In this document: in pieces, positions 12,678 to 23,024 of the stretch | How positions within the stretch are numbered: position 1 is the stretch's first letter | Layout of the letters: each line of letters begins with the position of its first letter | Source: Ceratodon purpureus | Lineage: Eukaryota > Streptophyta > Bryopsida > Pseudoditrichales > Ditrichaceae | Assembly: GCA_014871385.1 (NCBI GenBank) | Contig: CM026422.1 | Span: 9,712,564 to 9,776,563, forward strand | Reading direction: 5' to 3' | Length of the DNA stretch: 64,000 nucleotides | Program-made: the position numbers and the translations under genes | The notes under the pieces: model-generated | What the model was told of the DNA's origin: nothing | The model's input: only the letters and a program-made list of their open reading frames with translations | The model's database searches: none

Positions 12678-13705
12678 TCAGTTCAATGTGTCCATGATTT
12701 AGCTTGATGTGAGCTAAATACTTAATATTGACAAGTTAGTCATGTGTGAGGATGGACGTAGCTTGTACGTGAGCGGAGAGCGCAGAGCGGAGAGCGGTGA
12801 GCGCAGATTTGGAGAGCGGAGAGCACAGATTGGAGGACAGAACCTTAAAATAGCAATTTTTTACTAAAAATAAATTATAAAATTAGAAGATTCGAATATT
12901 CTTAGTATATTTTTAGAAAGTTACTAATTTTAGTACTTTTATTGACCCTATAACCGTGGATTAATTACAGTATTTTCATTGAATTTGTAGTTCATTTTCT
13001 CTTTTCTTGGTGATTAATTTTTTAGTGTGCACCAATTACTATGCTCCAGCTCCTTCTAACTAGTTCAGGCATACATTAATTTCCCTTATCTCCTCAAATT
13101 TATATGCAAATTACTATTTAAAATGTATTCGTATTGAACCTCTTAAAAGGAATCAAGTAACATCTAATTTCCTAACATTTTCTTAACATTGCTAGAATTC
13201 ATCCGCCATAGTCTACATGCCTTACAACTTTTTATCTTTTATTTTTTATATTAACTTCCATTATTTTATCTATCTTGTTAAAGGGGTCAAAAGAGTCCTT
13301 TCCTTTAATTCTCTTTCATTTTATTTTCTCTTTTATTTTCTCAATCGCCTTCATATTTTTTTCAACCTTAATATTTATTTTTCCTTTTGTTTACTTTTCC
13401 TTTTCTAATTTCATTTTTTATAATTTGTTTTTTTATTTTTATTTATTTTATTTATTTTTTGCTTTTATAATTTTTTATTTTATTTTATTTTATTTTTTTA
13501 AAATTTTAAATGCTAAATGACTTCTGCTCAACCCTCATCATTTTTCATTCATTTTAGGACGACAACTTTCGAATCAATGAAAAGCCGGTTTTCAAGGGCG
13601 CCAAGCATCATCTTCACAGATATTTAAGGTGGGATTATTGTATGTCTCTTCCTCTTTTCTGTTGGTGTTTTGTGAAGCTCTTTTCCGTAGTGCGGGACAG
13701 CAGTT
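12678..13705. other. Left terminal region of the MULE, no gene
   Basis: Contains one palindrome (about 12695-12716), the MULE end at 12758 with GAGCGGAGAGCGCAGAGCGG-like subterminal repeats to about 12835, and a T-rich tract (13217-13500) mirrored by the A-rich tract at 20760-21080 in the right arm. Confidence 0.7.
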
Positions 13706-14158
13706 ATGGAAGACGTTAGAGATATTGTTGTATCACTTGCTGACGGTGTTTGTCCATTTCAACCATATGTTGAGGTCGAGGACGAAGAAGAGGTGATGGC
13801 CAACAGCCAAGGGCGTCCTTTGACAACGGATGTTGACGTACAACCGGATGTAAGAGCTGACCCTCCACGTTCAGAAAATTCGGATGATATCAGAGTGCTG
13901 GAGGAGAACGCAGATGTGCCTTTGCAAACTCATGCATACTCCAGGGTTGGAAAGATCCCAAGGGGAACCTATTCCAGGGAATCAGTGAATCGGAGGCGGG
14001 GAGGTGGGCCATTGCTGAAACGTTCATACCAAGGACACTTGCCAAATGTTGGAACAAAAGTGAATGCAAATATAGTTTGTCCTGCAGTACAGTCAGAGGT
14101 TCGGAGCCCTGCTGATAGTGTAGTGGGCAACCCTAAACGTGTTAGGTTCGAAGATTAG
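13706..14158 (+). CDS. MULE accessory protein, left arm copy (150 aa)
   Basis: Starts MEDVRDIVVSLADGV and ends NPKRVRFED, stop TAG. It is homologous along its length to the ORF at 20449-19997. Shared blocks are the N-terminus (SLxDGVxPFxPYxEVE), HAYSRVGKIPRGTYSRE, LLKR and NPKRVRFED. The middle is acidic and unalignable; the C-terminal half is basic and could bind nucleic acid. No known domain is recognised. It is convergent with the transposase, whose stop lies 255 bp away. Conservation of only the coding blocks between the two arms suggests selection on the protein, so it may be a second transposition protein. Confidence 0.65.
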   Translation: MEDVRDIVVSLADGVCPFQPYVEVEDEEEVMANSQGRPLTTDVDVQPDVRADPPRSENSDDIRVLEENADVPLQTHAYSRVGKIPRGTYSRESVNRRRGGGPLLKRSYQGHLPNVGTKVNANIVCPAVQSEVRSPADSVVGNPKRVRFED

Positions 14159-14412
14159 GACATCTAATAACAAGTACATGTTTGCCGTAATAAAAGGTAC
14201 ATGTCAGATGATACGAGGTATATATTACACTTCTTCAAGATAGAATGTATTGAAATAGAGTGCAATCAATGCGAACGACAAAGCCTTTAATATAATGAAA
14301 AAGTCAATACAGCTTCTGAATAGCTGACTTAGTACATGGTATATTACTAAAATCATTCACTACGTGACAAATGGCCATTGTGGAAACGGCAGTTCTAAAG
14401 TAGGAGGGCTAC

Positions 14413-17400
14413 CTACTTCTTCGCCAAGGGGTGACGCAAGATTCCACTCTCTAGGAGAAGCTTGACCTCGTTGAAGCTAAAGGTAGGCGCATGGATGAAA
14501 AGCTCGGCTTCGGGATCAGGGTTGCAGACCTTCAAGAGTATGTAGTATAGGTGCTTACAATACGTGAACAGAGTCTTGCCACGGAACGTAGTCATCGTCT
14601 TCTTGAATGCTGGGCAAGTGCAACCAGGGTAAGAACTGATGGTAATCTGGTACCGCGTGATGTGTGGAGCGACGCCCGAATCCAGCCCAATGATGCAACC
14701 GTGGCCCGGCTCAGGTATCATGGTGACGGAACGGAGGCGCGCTTTGAGAGACTCGGAGGAGCCCATGGATAGTCGCTGCGCCGGATTGGGACGAGTGGCA
14801 GTGCGCTTCACCATCTTGCCGTCTCTCTTGCCTGGGTAGCGGTCAGCGTGTGCAGGGACTGGCACCGAGTTGAGATTTGCAGGGGGCGGGGCAAAGGAGA
14901 AGAGGCGTCTTGGGGAGACCGGCTTCTTCGGCGGAAGTTGAAAGCCTGCTGCTTCGAGGGCAAGAATCTCAGTCAGTTTTAGGTTAGTACCTAGTTTCAC
15001 TGGCCAGACGTCAGGAATGGAGGGGAATTCCTGGTCCTTTGAGTAGTGCGCTACCCACTTGCGCTTAGAGCCTTTCACGCAGCGCTCAATATCGTCGGAG
15101 CAGAAGAAGAACTCTGTCTTCTCGACTAGGTTCCTGCGATAGTTAGTCCATAGCCCAGTGTAGGTCGGTGCAGCTGTGCAAAGGGGCCCCCTGACGATTC
15201 TCTCAGTGCACTTCTTCTTCGTTTCAGCTCTTTGGGCCCAGCAGCACTTCGCAGAAAGTTTGTGAAGTCTCGAAATGTGCCATTCCTTCACGTCGACCTT
15301 GGTTTCTTCAACCGCGTTGACATGGCGAATGCCGCCCTTGTTCACAGGTGAAGGTAAAGGGGAATCAACTTCCTGGGCAGGAGGTTGGGTACATTGTACC
15401 TCGGTGTCGTGTTCGGAGTCGTCTTCCACAATGACGGGCATCTGCATAGGGCGAGCCCTGACGGCACGTCTTGGGCCTCTTGGGCGTGAGAAGTTTGTCT
15501 TGTCCGGGCGATGAGACTCCTCGTCAGCTCCGATGGGGACGTCGGCTTTTCGCTTCTGTGAACCGAAGACTTCCGCTCCAGGCATGATAGGCTGACGGGT
15601 GCAGAACTCATCCGCGCCTGGCATATCGAGCATGGGCTTGTCGAGCAGTGTAGGATTTCCCCATTTCTTCGCGTTGCGCTCAGCCATCCGGAGCCTGAGT
15701 TCCTTCTTGGACGGTCCTGTTCCGCCGACGTCACCTTTGAGGAATTGATAGTAGTTGACCACCTGTAGAAATGCCCGAACGAAATCGTCCACGGTAGCAA
15801 CGTAGAGGTCGTTCCCGTTGTTTCTAGAAGCTTGAAGCCACTTGTTGTGAACTGTTTCGGCGAGGTTACAGGTGGGCATCTCTGTGAGTTCTTCTTTCGT
15901 GAATTTCTGCAGATTTGACAGTAGGTGCCGTTAGATTCACGGATTAGACTTTTGTAGGTTAGGGCTAGGAGACCAGTATGAAAAACATCAAAACAGAGTG
16001 CAGAGATCGTACCTCGGTCATGAATCCCCCCCACTGGCGGAAGCGGTGGTGCCAGAATGACAGCCACTGATCGAGTTTGATGAGCCCGCTCTCGCCAACG
16101 ACCCCGGTGGATGCCCACCATGCTCGCAACGCGTGGTACAGAGTTTCCGCCTCTGCCATGCTGGTCGCATTCTTGTACTGAGTGCACATCTTCTTGTGCT
16201 GTTCCCAGAGTTCTTCGGGGAAGTGCTTCTGCGTATACGCCACCATGTTCTGAGTCCAGTGGAACAAGCACGACCTCTCCCGGTCCTCCATTGGGTCGTC
16301 TTTGTTGCCATTGCCGTAAAGGATTCGCACTGCATTCCAATTCGCCTGTGCGTTATCCGCCATGAACCCCTTGAAGTTCGGCGCTGCAACGCCATTGATC
16401 TCCATGACCAGGTTCAGGTTCTTCCAGAAGACGAGCTGGGCGTCCGTGTCCTCGGACTGCATGTCGCAAGTGGCGATTGTCATGACGCGGCAGTAGGTGG
16501 CGTCGTACACATGGCACGCCATGGTCGACCAGTCTTTGACGCGTTTTACATGGTCGAACATGATCCATGCGTTCTCCAAGTCGCCACCAGCTTGCATTCG
16601 GCTGACCAAGTCGACACCACTTCCCGGCCCGACCTCCGACATCTTGAAGACGAAGACTTTGTCACGCATAGATCCCTGACCAGGAAACCTATTCTCCTGG
16701 ACATACGCCCAGAGACTGTTACCACGGAGCTTGGTGATACCGTCCATGATTCCGTACCTTTTGAATTTTTTGAAGGTGGCGACTTTGTTGCGGATGTTGG
16801 GCGACGCCATATCTTTGCATCGATCCAGAACAGGAACCAGCTCCTCCATCGTCAGCTTCCTCGGAGGTGCATCCTCGGGCTGTAGAAGGTAGCTCCCGAT
16901 GAGGAGTTTGCTCGCCTCCAGGACAACGGCGCTCTTTGTTGCTTTGTTGTTCATCTCTACCTGCTCTTCTATTAAGCTACTAATCTCTGCTTTAGAGTCT
17001 CTGTAGTCTCCAACTTTCACTGGATGATGATGTGTTCCTATGTGAATACAAGCTCTAGTCTGATTTGGTTTGCCCACAACGTAATAAATCTTAGCCTCGC
17101 ATGTAGCTACACATGATGGAGGTTCTTTACATACCTTGCACACTAGCGTCGAGTCAGATGGAGGAGGCTGATCCATGACAAAAGCTTGCAGGGTACAGCC
17201 TTCGAACTCAGTCTCGTTAACCTCGAAGATCTTGGGAACACGCTTCAGGAAGTCACACTCCTCGTTCGTGCAACGCAGCCATCCGACGCAAGTGGAACTT
17301 CGAAAAGAGAGTCCGAAGTCGTTTTTGATGTTTGTTGTGATGGTCTTGGTCCACAAGTGTCCGTCGTATCGTTTGTCCATTCCCTGCAGTGACTTGGCGG

Positions 17401-17641
17401 CAAGCTTAGAGGATCCTGCAGCAGCTGGGGGCAACTCAAAAAGAACCGGACCATCAAACTTCGCAGGCAAGTACTCTACTCTCTCGTGTCTAATAGTGGA
17501 ATAGTCTATCTTCTTCAAAATGTTTTTGGACCCACGCGTCTTAGCAATCTCTTTAAGGAGCGGAACAATGCTAACTGTGACCTGGGAAAATGGAGGAGAC
17601 ACATTGGAAGGAGGAGCATCAGCGTGGACCTTAGGCACCAA
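14413..17641 (-). CDS. MULE transposase with WRKY-GCM1-like zinc region, DDE core and SWIM finger
   Basis: Two exons, 17641-16013 and 15906-14413, are joined in phase 0 across a 106-bp GT-AG intron, giving about 1040 residues from the first listed codon. That codon is GTG and the frame stays open to about 17755, so the real start is probably in an upstream exon. In order: a WRKY-GCM1-type zinc region (C124-x4-C129 with a distal HIGTHHH, about 195-206); the MULE core with candidate Asp in WIMFDHVK (363) and GFMADNAQANW (429), then CLFHWTQN; a Lys/Arg-rich linker; and a SWIM finger at about 972-995 (CTC, then CKH). The intron position is shared with the decayed paralogue at 38.2-42.5 kb. The copy has no internal stop and could be active. 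Confidence 0.8.
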
Positions 17642-18725
17642 CTTGACGGGACTGACTTCGTCATCAGAAGAGAGAGATATGACGGTCGGAGGAGGTTTCT
17701 CTACATCTGAAGTCTCGGTACCAGGCTCGACCTTGACAGAGAAGGAAACCTGGCCGCACGGATTTTACGAATAGAAGAGCTAGAAAGAGGAGAGCATCAC
17801 GTAAGAAGGTAGATTTTAATAGTGACCATTTGAGTGCACCCGTAAAAGGGAGAGGGGGTGGTCTGCCTGTAGCTTTGAAGTTTTCTAGCCTTCGCAAACT
17901 CATTCTAGACTGTATAGTAGAGGAGGAAGAAGAATTATTAGAGAATACAGTCGTCGAGAATCACGAGCAGGAACAGGAGGTACTTTTAAGTAGAGGAGAA
18001 CGTGAGGACATGACGGAAGAATTAGTCTTTAATTGTAGTCAAAAAGTAGAGTCTCCGCAACCGTCGATTTCATTCAACGAGTTTTCGACAGGGGAGCGTG
18101 ATTCTCAATCAGATAAGGTAAGTATTTCTAATCCGTCGAGAACCAAGCTATTGTGAATTATGAATTATAGACTATATTAGGGAAACGCTATTCATTAACT
18201 AGTTTGATTGAAGAGAGTGAGGTTTGCTCTAAGTCTCAGTGAGAGGGGCCGCGGCACTTGACACAGTCGAAGCATATGTCTCAAAGAGAGGGGCCGCGCC
18301 ATCCATCCATGGATTCAAATGTAAGCTATTTTTATACAGAGCACAATGTGGATGAGAGGGGTCGGGGATCGGGTTGGAGAGTGCATTGAACTGGAGCATC
18401 TGCGAGTCGAAGCGAGGAGAGCCAGGCAAGAAATCTTAGAAGCAGGAGAAGGAGGGAAAATCATGGGTGCGCAGATAGAGCTGAATCTCGGAGGTCGCGG
18501 CGATGGTGATGATGAGCAGATTGCCCCTGCCGCGCAAGTCGGCGACGTTGATGGGAGAGTAGAGCTTGAGGACCAGCTCGAAGTTGAGCAAGCGGACCAG
18601 GTCGACGGCCAACTCGAGGACCTGCACGACGACGACAAAGACGACGAGGTAGGCGAGCTTTGCTGTTTGGTTAAACTACTTGTTCAAGGCTTGTTGAGAG
18701 TTCGTGGGGAAATGTTGTGAGATTG
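17642..18725. other. Interior of MULE upstream of the transposase, no assigned gene
   Basis: Open frames exist on both strands (17830-18156 plus; 18346-18720 plus; 18627-18436 minus) but none has a recognised domain. The minus frame at 18627-18436 reads like a hydrophobic, protein-like segment (FELVLKLYSPINVADL) and may be a captured gene fragment, while the plus frame there is strongly acidic. Both are uncertain. Confidence 0.4.
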
Positions 18726-19438
18726 TGTGAAAGGAATATTTTTCTTACTCCTTCAAAAATGAATACTGTCCTAAAGCTCTCTGAAATCCTGCGAAAAATT
18801 CTGTACTGCCCCTGAAATTGCCCTGAAACTGCCCAGAAACTGCCCTGAAACTGCCCTGAAACTGTCCAAAATCCGGGTCCTAGATCTGAAACTGCCAACT
18901 TAGATCTCCTCCAATCCTGATGGTATTTTCCTAGATCTGATACATTTTTCTACTGTCCTTGGTCTGATCTACAATACCCACTCATTTAAACACCAGATCT
19001 ACTGGACCCACCAGGTGAATCCACTAACCTGGTCCCTCAAGCACTCATAACTGCAATTTCAGACATTTACACCCAATGTAATCAATTCCTTCCCTTTACT
19101 CACTGTAAATCCGTACATGATTCTGCTCCCTACTGATATCACTATCTGGACCCCCCAGAGTCCTGAAAACTGCTCTAACAGCATCCTCCTACAGTCCTAC
19201 AACATGTCCTACACACAAACTACCATCTGAGAGCTCTGAACTGAGAGGGAGAGAGAGAGAATGAGCCTCGCAGCCCCCTCTCCCACAACCCCATCCAAAA
19301 CCCTAGCCGCCACCCCCAAAACCCTAACTGCCAACAGTTTTCATCCGACCACCAGATTTCATCCAACCACCAGATTTCATCCATCTGACAGTTTTCATCC
19401 ATCTGGCAGTTTTCATCCAAAACAGGCAGTTTTCATCC
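18726..19438 (-). mobile_element. Truncated LTR of the same family as the solo LTR at 26.1 kb
   Basis: Begins TGTGAAAGGAATATTTTTC and follows the solo LTR at 26075-26891 closely for about 710 bp, including the tandem TTTCATCC segments, then stops abruptly at the junction CATCCA|GGCCATGG. Compared with the solo LTR, the last 100 bp or so (its 5' end in LTR orientation) are missing. It lies inside the MULE right half and abuts the SWIM-finger fragment. Confidence 0.75.
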
Positions 19439-19737
19439 ATCCAGGCCATGGTTGCATCATCGGGCTGGATTCGGGCGTTGCCCCAAACATCACACAGTAC
19501 AACATTACCATCACCTCTTACCCGAGTTGCACTTGTCCAGCATTCAAGAAGACGATGACTAAGTTTCGAGGTAAGATACAGTTTTCATACTGTAAACATA
19601 TTTATTACATCCTTTTAAAGGTCTGCAACCGTAATCCGGAGGCCGAGCTTTTCATCCATGCGCCTACCTTTAGTTTCAACGAAGTCAAGCTAGTCCTAGA
19701 GAGCGGAATCTTGACACACCCCTTGGCCAAAAAATAG
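19261..19737 (+). CDS. Chimeric ORF: antisense LTR sequence fused in frame to a SWIM finger (158 aa)
   Basis: The ATG at 19261 lies in the antisense of an LTR fragment and opens a Pro/Thr-rich stretch with HP-containing repeats (FHPTTRFHPTTRFHP). At about 19438 the frame passes directly into HPGHGCIIGLDSGVAP and the complete SWIM segment (CTCPAF to YCKHIYYILL) of the MULE transposase, ending at TAG. The SWIM part is very close to residues 940-1040 of the full transposase at 14413-17641. In the homologous LTR at 26.5 kb the ATG is GTG. It may be expressed as a DNA-binding domain alone or be an accident of recombination. Confidence 0.5.
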   Translation: MSLAAPSPTTPSKTLAATPKTLTANSFHPTTRFHPTTRFHPSDSFHPSGSFHPKQAVFIHPGHGCIIGLDSGVAPNITQYNITITSYPSCTCPAFKKTMTKFRGKIQFSYCKHIYYILLKVCNRNPEAELFIHAPTFSFNEVKLVLESGILTHPLAKK

Positions 19738-19996
19738 GAGGCACTATACTATTATGGTCTCAAGTATGCATAGTGGACAGTGGTTCATGCTGATACTTAG
19801 CCCGAGGTGATTGAATTTTTCCTTGTACTGAGTCAGCAATACGAATCTCGTATTGCCTATTTCAATATAAAGGTTTTGTCATTCACATTTATTACATTGT
19901 ATTACAATTGCATTCATTTCAACAAGTGGCATTTGTTATTTATATCAACGCACAATTGGACTGTACTCACTCCATGAATACATTCAAATATAGATT

Positions 19997-20449
19997 TTAT
20001 TCCTTGAACTTAATGCGTTTAGGTATCCCCTTCGCATTTTCAGCACAATCACGAACTACCTCTTGCACTACAGGACATGCTACATTGACATTCATTGTTC
20101 GTTCCCTAATTGGCACTTGTCGTGGGCGGGGACGTTTCAACAATGGAATAGCTTCACTCTTTCCACGTAATGCCTCCCTAGAATAAGTCCCCGATGGAAT
20201 CTTCCCGACCTTGGAGTATGCATGAGGTGCCAAAGGGACAATCGGTTCCTCCTCGGGAACTACGAGAACGCGTGGCTCTTCTACAGCCACTATGTCTCCT
20301 ATCACATCTATTTTTGCTTCCACGCCATCATTTTCAGAATGCCCTTCATTGCACCCATTCAACTCCTCTTCCCCCTCGACCTCCTCATACGGATGAAATG
20401 GGCCAAGGACATCACCAAGTGAGATAGTGGTTTCCCCGGCAACTTCCAT
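19997..20449 (-). CDS. MULE accessory protein, right arm copy (150 aa)
   Basis: The best start is MEVAGETTISLGDV at 20449, which aligns with the left-arm protein; the frame extends upstream to 20497. Blocks shared with 13706-14158 are GPFHPYEEVE, HAYSKVGKIPSGTYSRE, LLKR, VNVACPVVQEVVRD and IPKRIKFKE. The stop is TAA. It is convergent with the SWIM fragment at 19737, the same geometry as in the left arm. Function unknown. Confidence 0.65.
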   Translation of the reverse strand: MEVAGETTISLGDVLGPFHPYEEVEGEEELNGCNEGHSENDGVEAKIDVIGDIVAVEEPRVLVVPEEEPIVPLAPHAYSKVGKIPSGTYSREALRGKSEAIPLLKRPRPRQVPIRERTMNVNVACPVVQEVVRDCAENAKGIPKRIKFKE

Positions 20450-20499
20450 ATCACAACACGCTCTTCTTGGAACTTGATTCAAGAAGAGCACGAACAAAG

Positions 20500-20809
20500 A
20501 GGATGAGAGCTTCTACTGCCACTACTTAAATATTGAGGAGGTAGATGCTCGGCGCCCTTGAATAGTGGGATATATAAGAAGGTTTAAATATTATAACACT
20601 CCATGGCATGAGTAGGTTTGTCATCACTGTTTTGATTAATTTGTAGACAAAATACCCTAAACCATCAATGGAGAGTGAACTAGAAGGTCTTTCAAAAGAT
20701 AAAAGATAAAAAATGAATAGGTAAAGACTTAGAAGATAGTAAACTAGAGGACGAATGAAAAAAAAAAAAATTGTTTAAAAAAATTAGAAATCAAAAAAGA
20801 TAAAAGATG

Positions 20810-20894
<85 letters not shown>

Positions 20895-21418
20895 TATATA
20901 TATATAAATTGAAGAAAAAAAAGAAAACAGTGTAAAATAAACTAAAATTAATGATAATAGAAAATAAAAACAATGAAAAGATAAAAGGTATGAAAGTTGA
21001 AAATAATTAAAAAACGATTAAAGATAAAAAGAATAAATGATAAGAAAGAGTTAAAAGATAAAATGTTAAAAAAAATTAAAAATTAAATAAATATAAGATA
21101 ATAAATGCAACTTCTAGATGATGCATTAATACGAACCGTAAATAGTATTTAAAAACAAAACCAAGAAGGGAATAACACAAATGAAAAATCAAAATTATCA
21201 GAAATAGTGAATTCCAGTCCACGGTTATAGGGTCATAATTATTACCAAAAATAGTAATATTCTCAGAATATTCTAAAAATATTCTAAGAATATTCGAATT
21301 TGCTAATAATAGTTTTTATTTTTAGTAATAATATTAGTGTTTTTAGATTTAGACCTCTATTTTCTGCTCGTCGCTCACCAAATCTCCGCTCGCCGCTCGC
21401 CGCTACCATACAAGCTAC
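20500..21418. other. Right terminal region of the MULE, no gene
   Basis: A-rich, with a (TA)n tract at about 20812-20905, then sequence matching the left arm in inverse and GAGCG-type subterminal repeats ending TACAAGCTAC at 21418. Confidence 0.7.
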
Positions 21419-23024
21419 CCCCAGAGGACCGCCGAGAAATTGAATGTCTGAAACCAACAGCATTTTCAATGTTAGATTATATTTGCAACAACATAATCTA
21501 AATCACATTGAATCTGAAAACAAAAATGCCAATCAGAAACCAAGACGCTGTAGGACTGGTGAGGTATGGGAGAGCTGGAAGTCACAGCAGGAAATCAAAA
21601 TGCTACGGAATCACAGCAGGACAAGAACTTTCTAAGCTTGCAGCGGATCATCGAGCTTCTCCATAATTGCAAAGAAAATTATTGAAATTTAAAGACATAG
21701 CCATTCAGAATACTTGAGCCTGCTTCAAATTTGGCTTTGGGTTCTGAGAAGGCTAAATTAAAATTAGGCACAACTGTTTTATATTTAATAAAGAAAACAA
21801 CCACCACAACTGATCGGGGATATTCAAAGCGCCAAACTCACTAATGTGTAGATACTCTACAAAGAAATTCGTCCCTCTGCTTAGATTACAGACCTCCTAA
21901 GAACAGGTTGTCAGCTTCGAAATGTTAATTACAACCACCATAAAAAGATACCCTATTAATAAAGGGTAGACTCGGTAATTAACCAAAAAATAAAATCGAA
22001 CAAAATGTAGCTTAGATTCCACGTACGACTAAGTTAATGTACTCCAAATCCAAGCAACATCTTGGTACTAAAACCTTAATGATTCTTGATAGTTCCACTT
22101 TCCAAGAAATTTGGTAGCATTCCAGTTGGCCCACAGTTGCATTCCCCAGAAATGAAAATTTCCTCATCCCGGTGCCCAACAGAGCTCTATGCTCAAGACA
22201 CTCTAACTAACACAAACCAAGGCCAAAATTACTTGCGCTCGTCAATTCTACACTCCACACACTCCAACAATGCAAGTGGATCCATCAGGAGAAAAGGATA
22301 TTTTCACCAATGCTCATACTTTCCACCTTAACTACGTAAATCATAAACGTATCCCACGATCCAAGATTAAAATACAAGTAAAAAAAATCAAGCTCAGCCG
22401 ATCAACGCTCCGTCACAACTCTATTGGTTACACAAAAAAACAAAACGCTATCAACTGAACTCATTAACAGAGCTCGCTCAACGGATCAGCATTAGAATCT
22501 AAAGTGACGAAACGCAAGAAAACCCAATGTAACTGATGAGGACGCATAATTCGATCCTAACCAGCAGCAAATTAATGCTAAGTCACGGCTAGTTGAAATA
22601 CATTATCTGAATTATGAAAAGAATTCATTCACTCTGGAGCTACCAGCATCTACCTAATGCAAGTTACTCTCTCAAACCGAAACGCTAGTAGTTCAAAATA
22701 ACCGGGGACAGAGATACCAAAGAGCTCAAATGCTAGTCACAGCAACAAAACGGGTGTTCTGTACAGAACAGCCTCTGGACGGTCCCACTACGACCCTCCC
22801 ATACTACAATGAACTCTAACAAGAGCCTGGTCTGCGAAAAAGGCGCAAACTTGCATATTCTCACAAGCTGTGTGGGCCATACAATTGCTGATTCGATATC
22901 AAAGCATTTCATTAAAGTTAAAGACTTAAACAAATTTGGACCATGTCATTACCGAACTGGCCTGCAAGCACATGAAACACATGCACATAAGATGGATTCT
23001 ATATAAGGTAGGAGTTTGACATAC
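21419..23024. other. Gene-poor AT-rich DNA
   Basis: No convincing exon to about 22730. It may contain a 3' exon of the minus-strand methyltransferase-like gene, but no boundary could be fixed. A perfect family II palindrome (TGTTCTGTACAGAACA) lies at 22755-22770. Confidence 0.5.

Larger units (their letters stand above)
12758..21418. mobile_element. MULE-like DNA transposon with long inverted arms (about 8.7 kb)
   Basis: The outer ends read GTAGCTTGTA at 12758 and TACAAGCTAC at 21409-21418, followed inward on both sides by GAGCGG/GAGCGAC-type subterminal repeats and the same AT-rich sequence, including CCTATAACCGTGGA. The left arm (about 12758-14450) and right arm (about 19690-21418) are inverted copies. 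Each holds a T/A-rich spacer, one small ORF with the GKIPxGTYSRE motif, and the convergent 3' end of a SWIM-finger transposase. The complete transposase is attached to the left arm; the right arm keeps only its C-terminal piece. No clear target duplication was found next to the termini. The structure could be one element with very long TIRs or two elements fused head to head. Confidence 0.7.

Noticed and set aside
12741-21430. Target site duplication for the 8.7-kb MULE
   Set aside because: Compared the bases outside GTAGCTTGTA and TACAAGCTAC; no convincing 8-10 bp match was found, so none is claimed.
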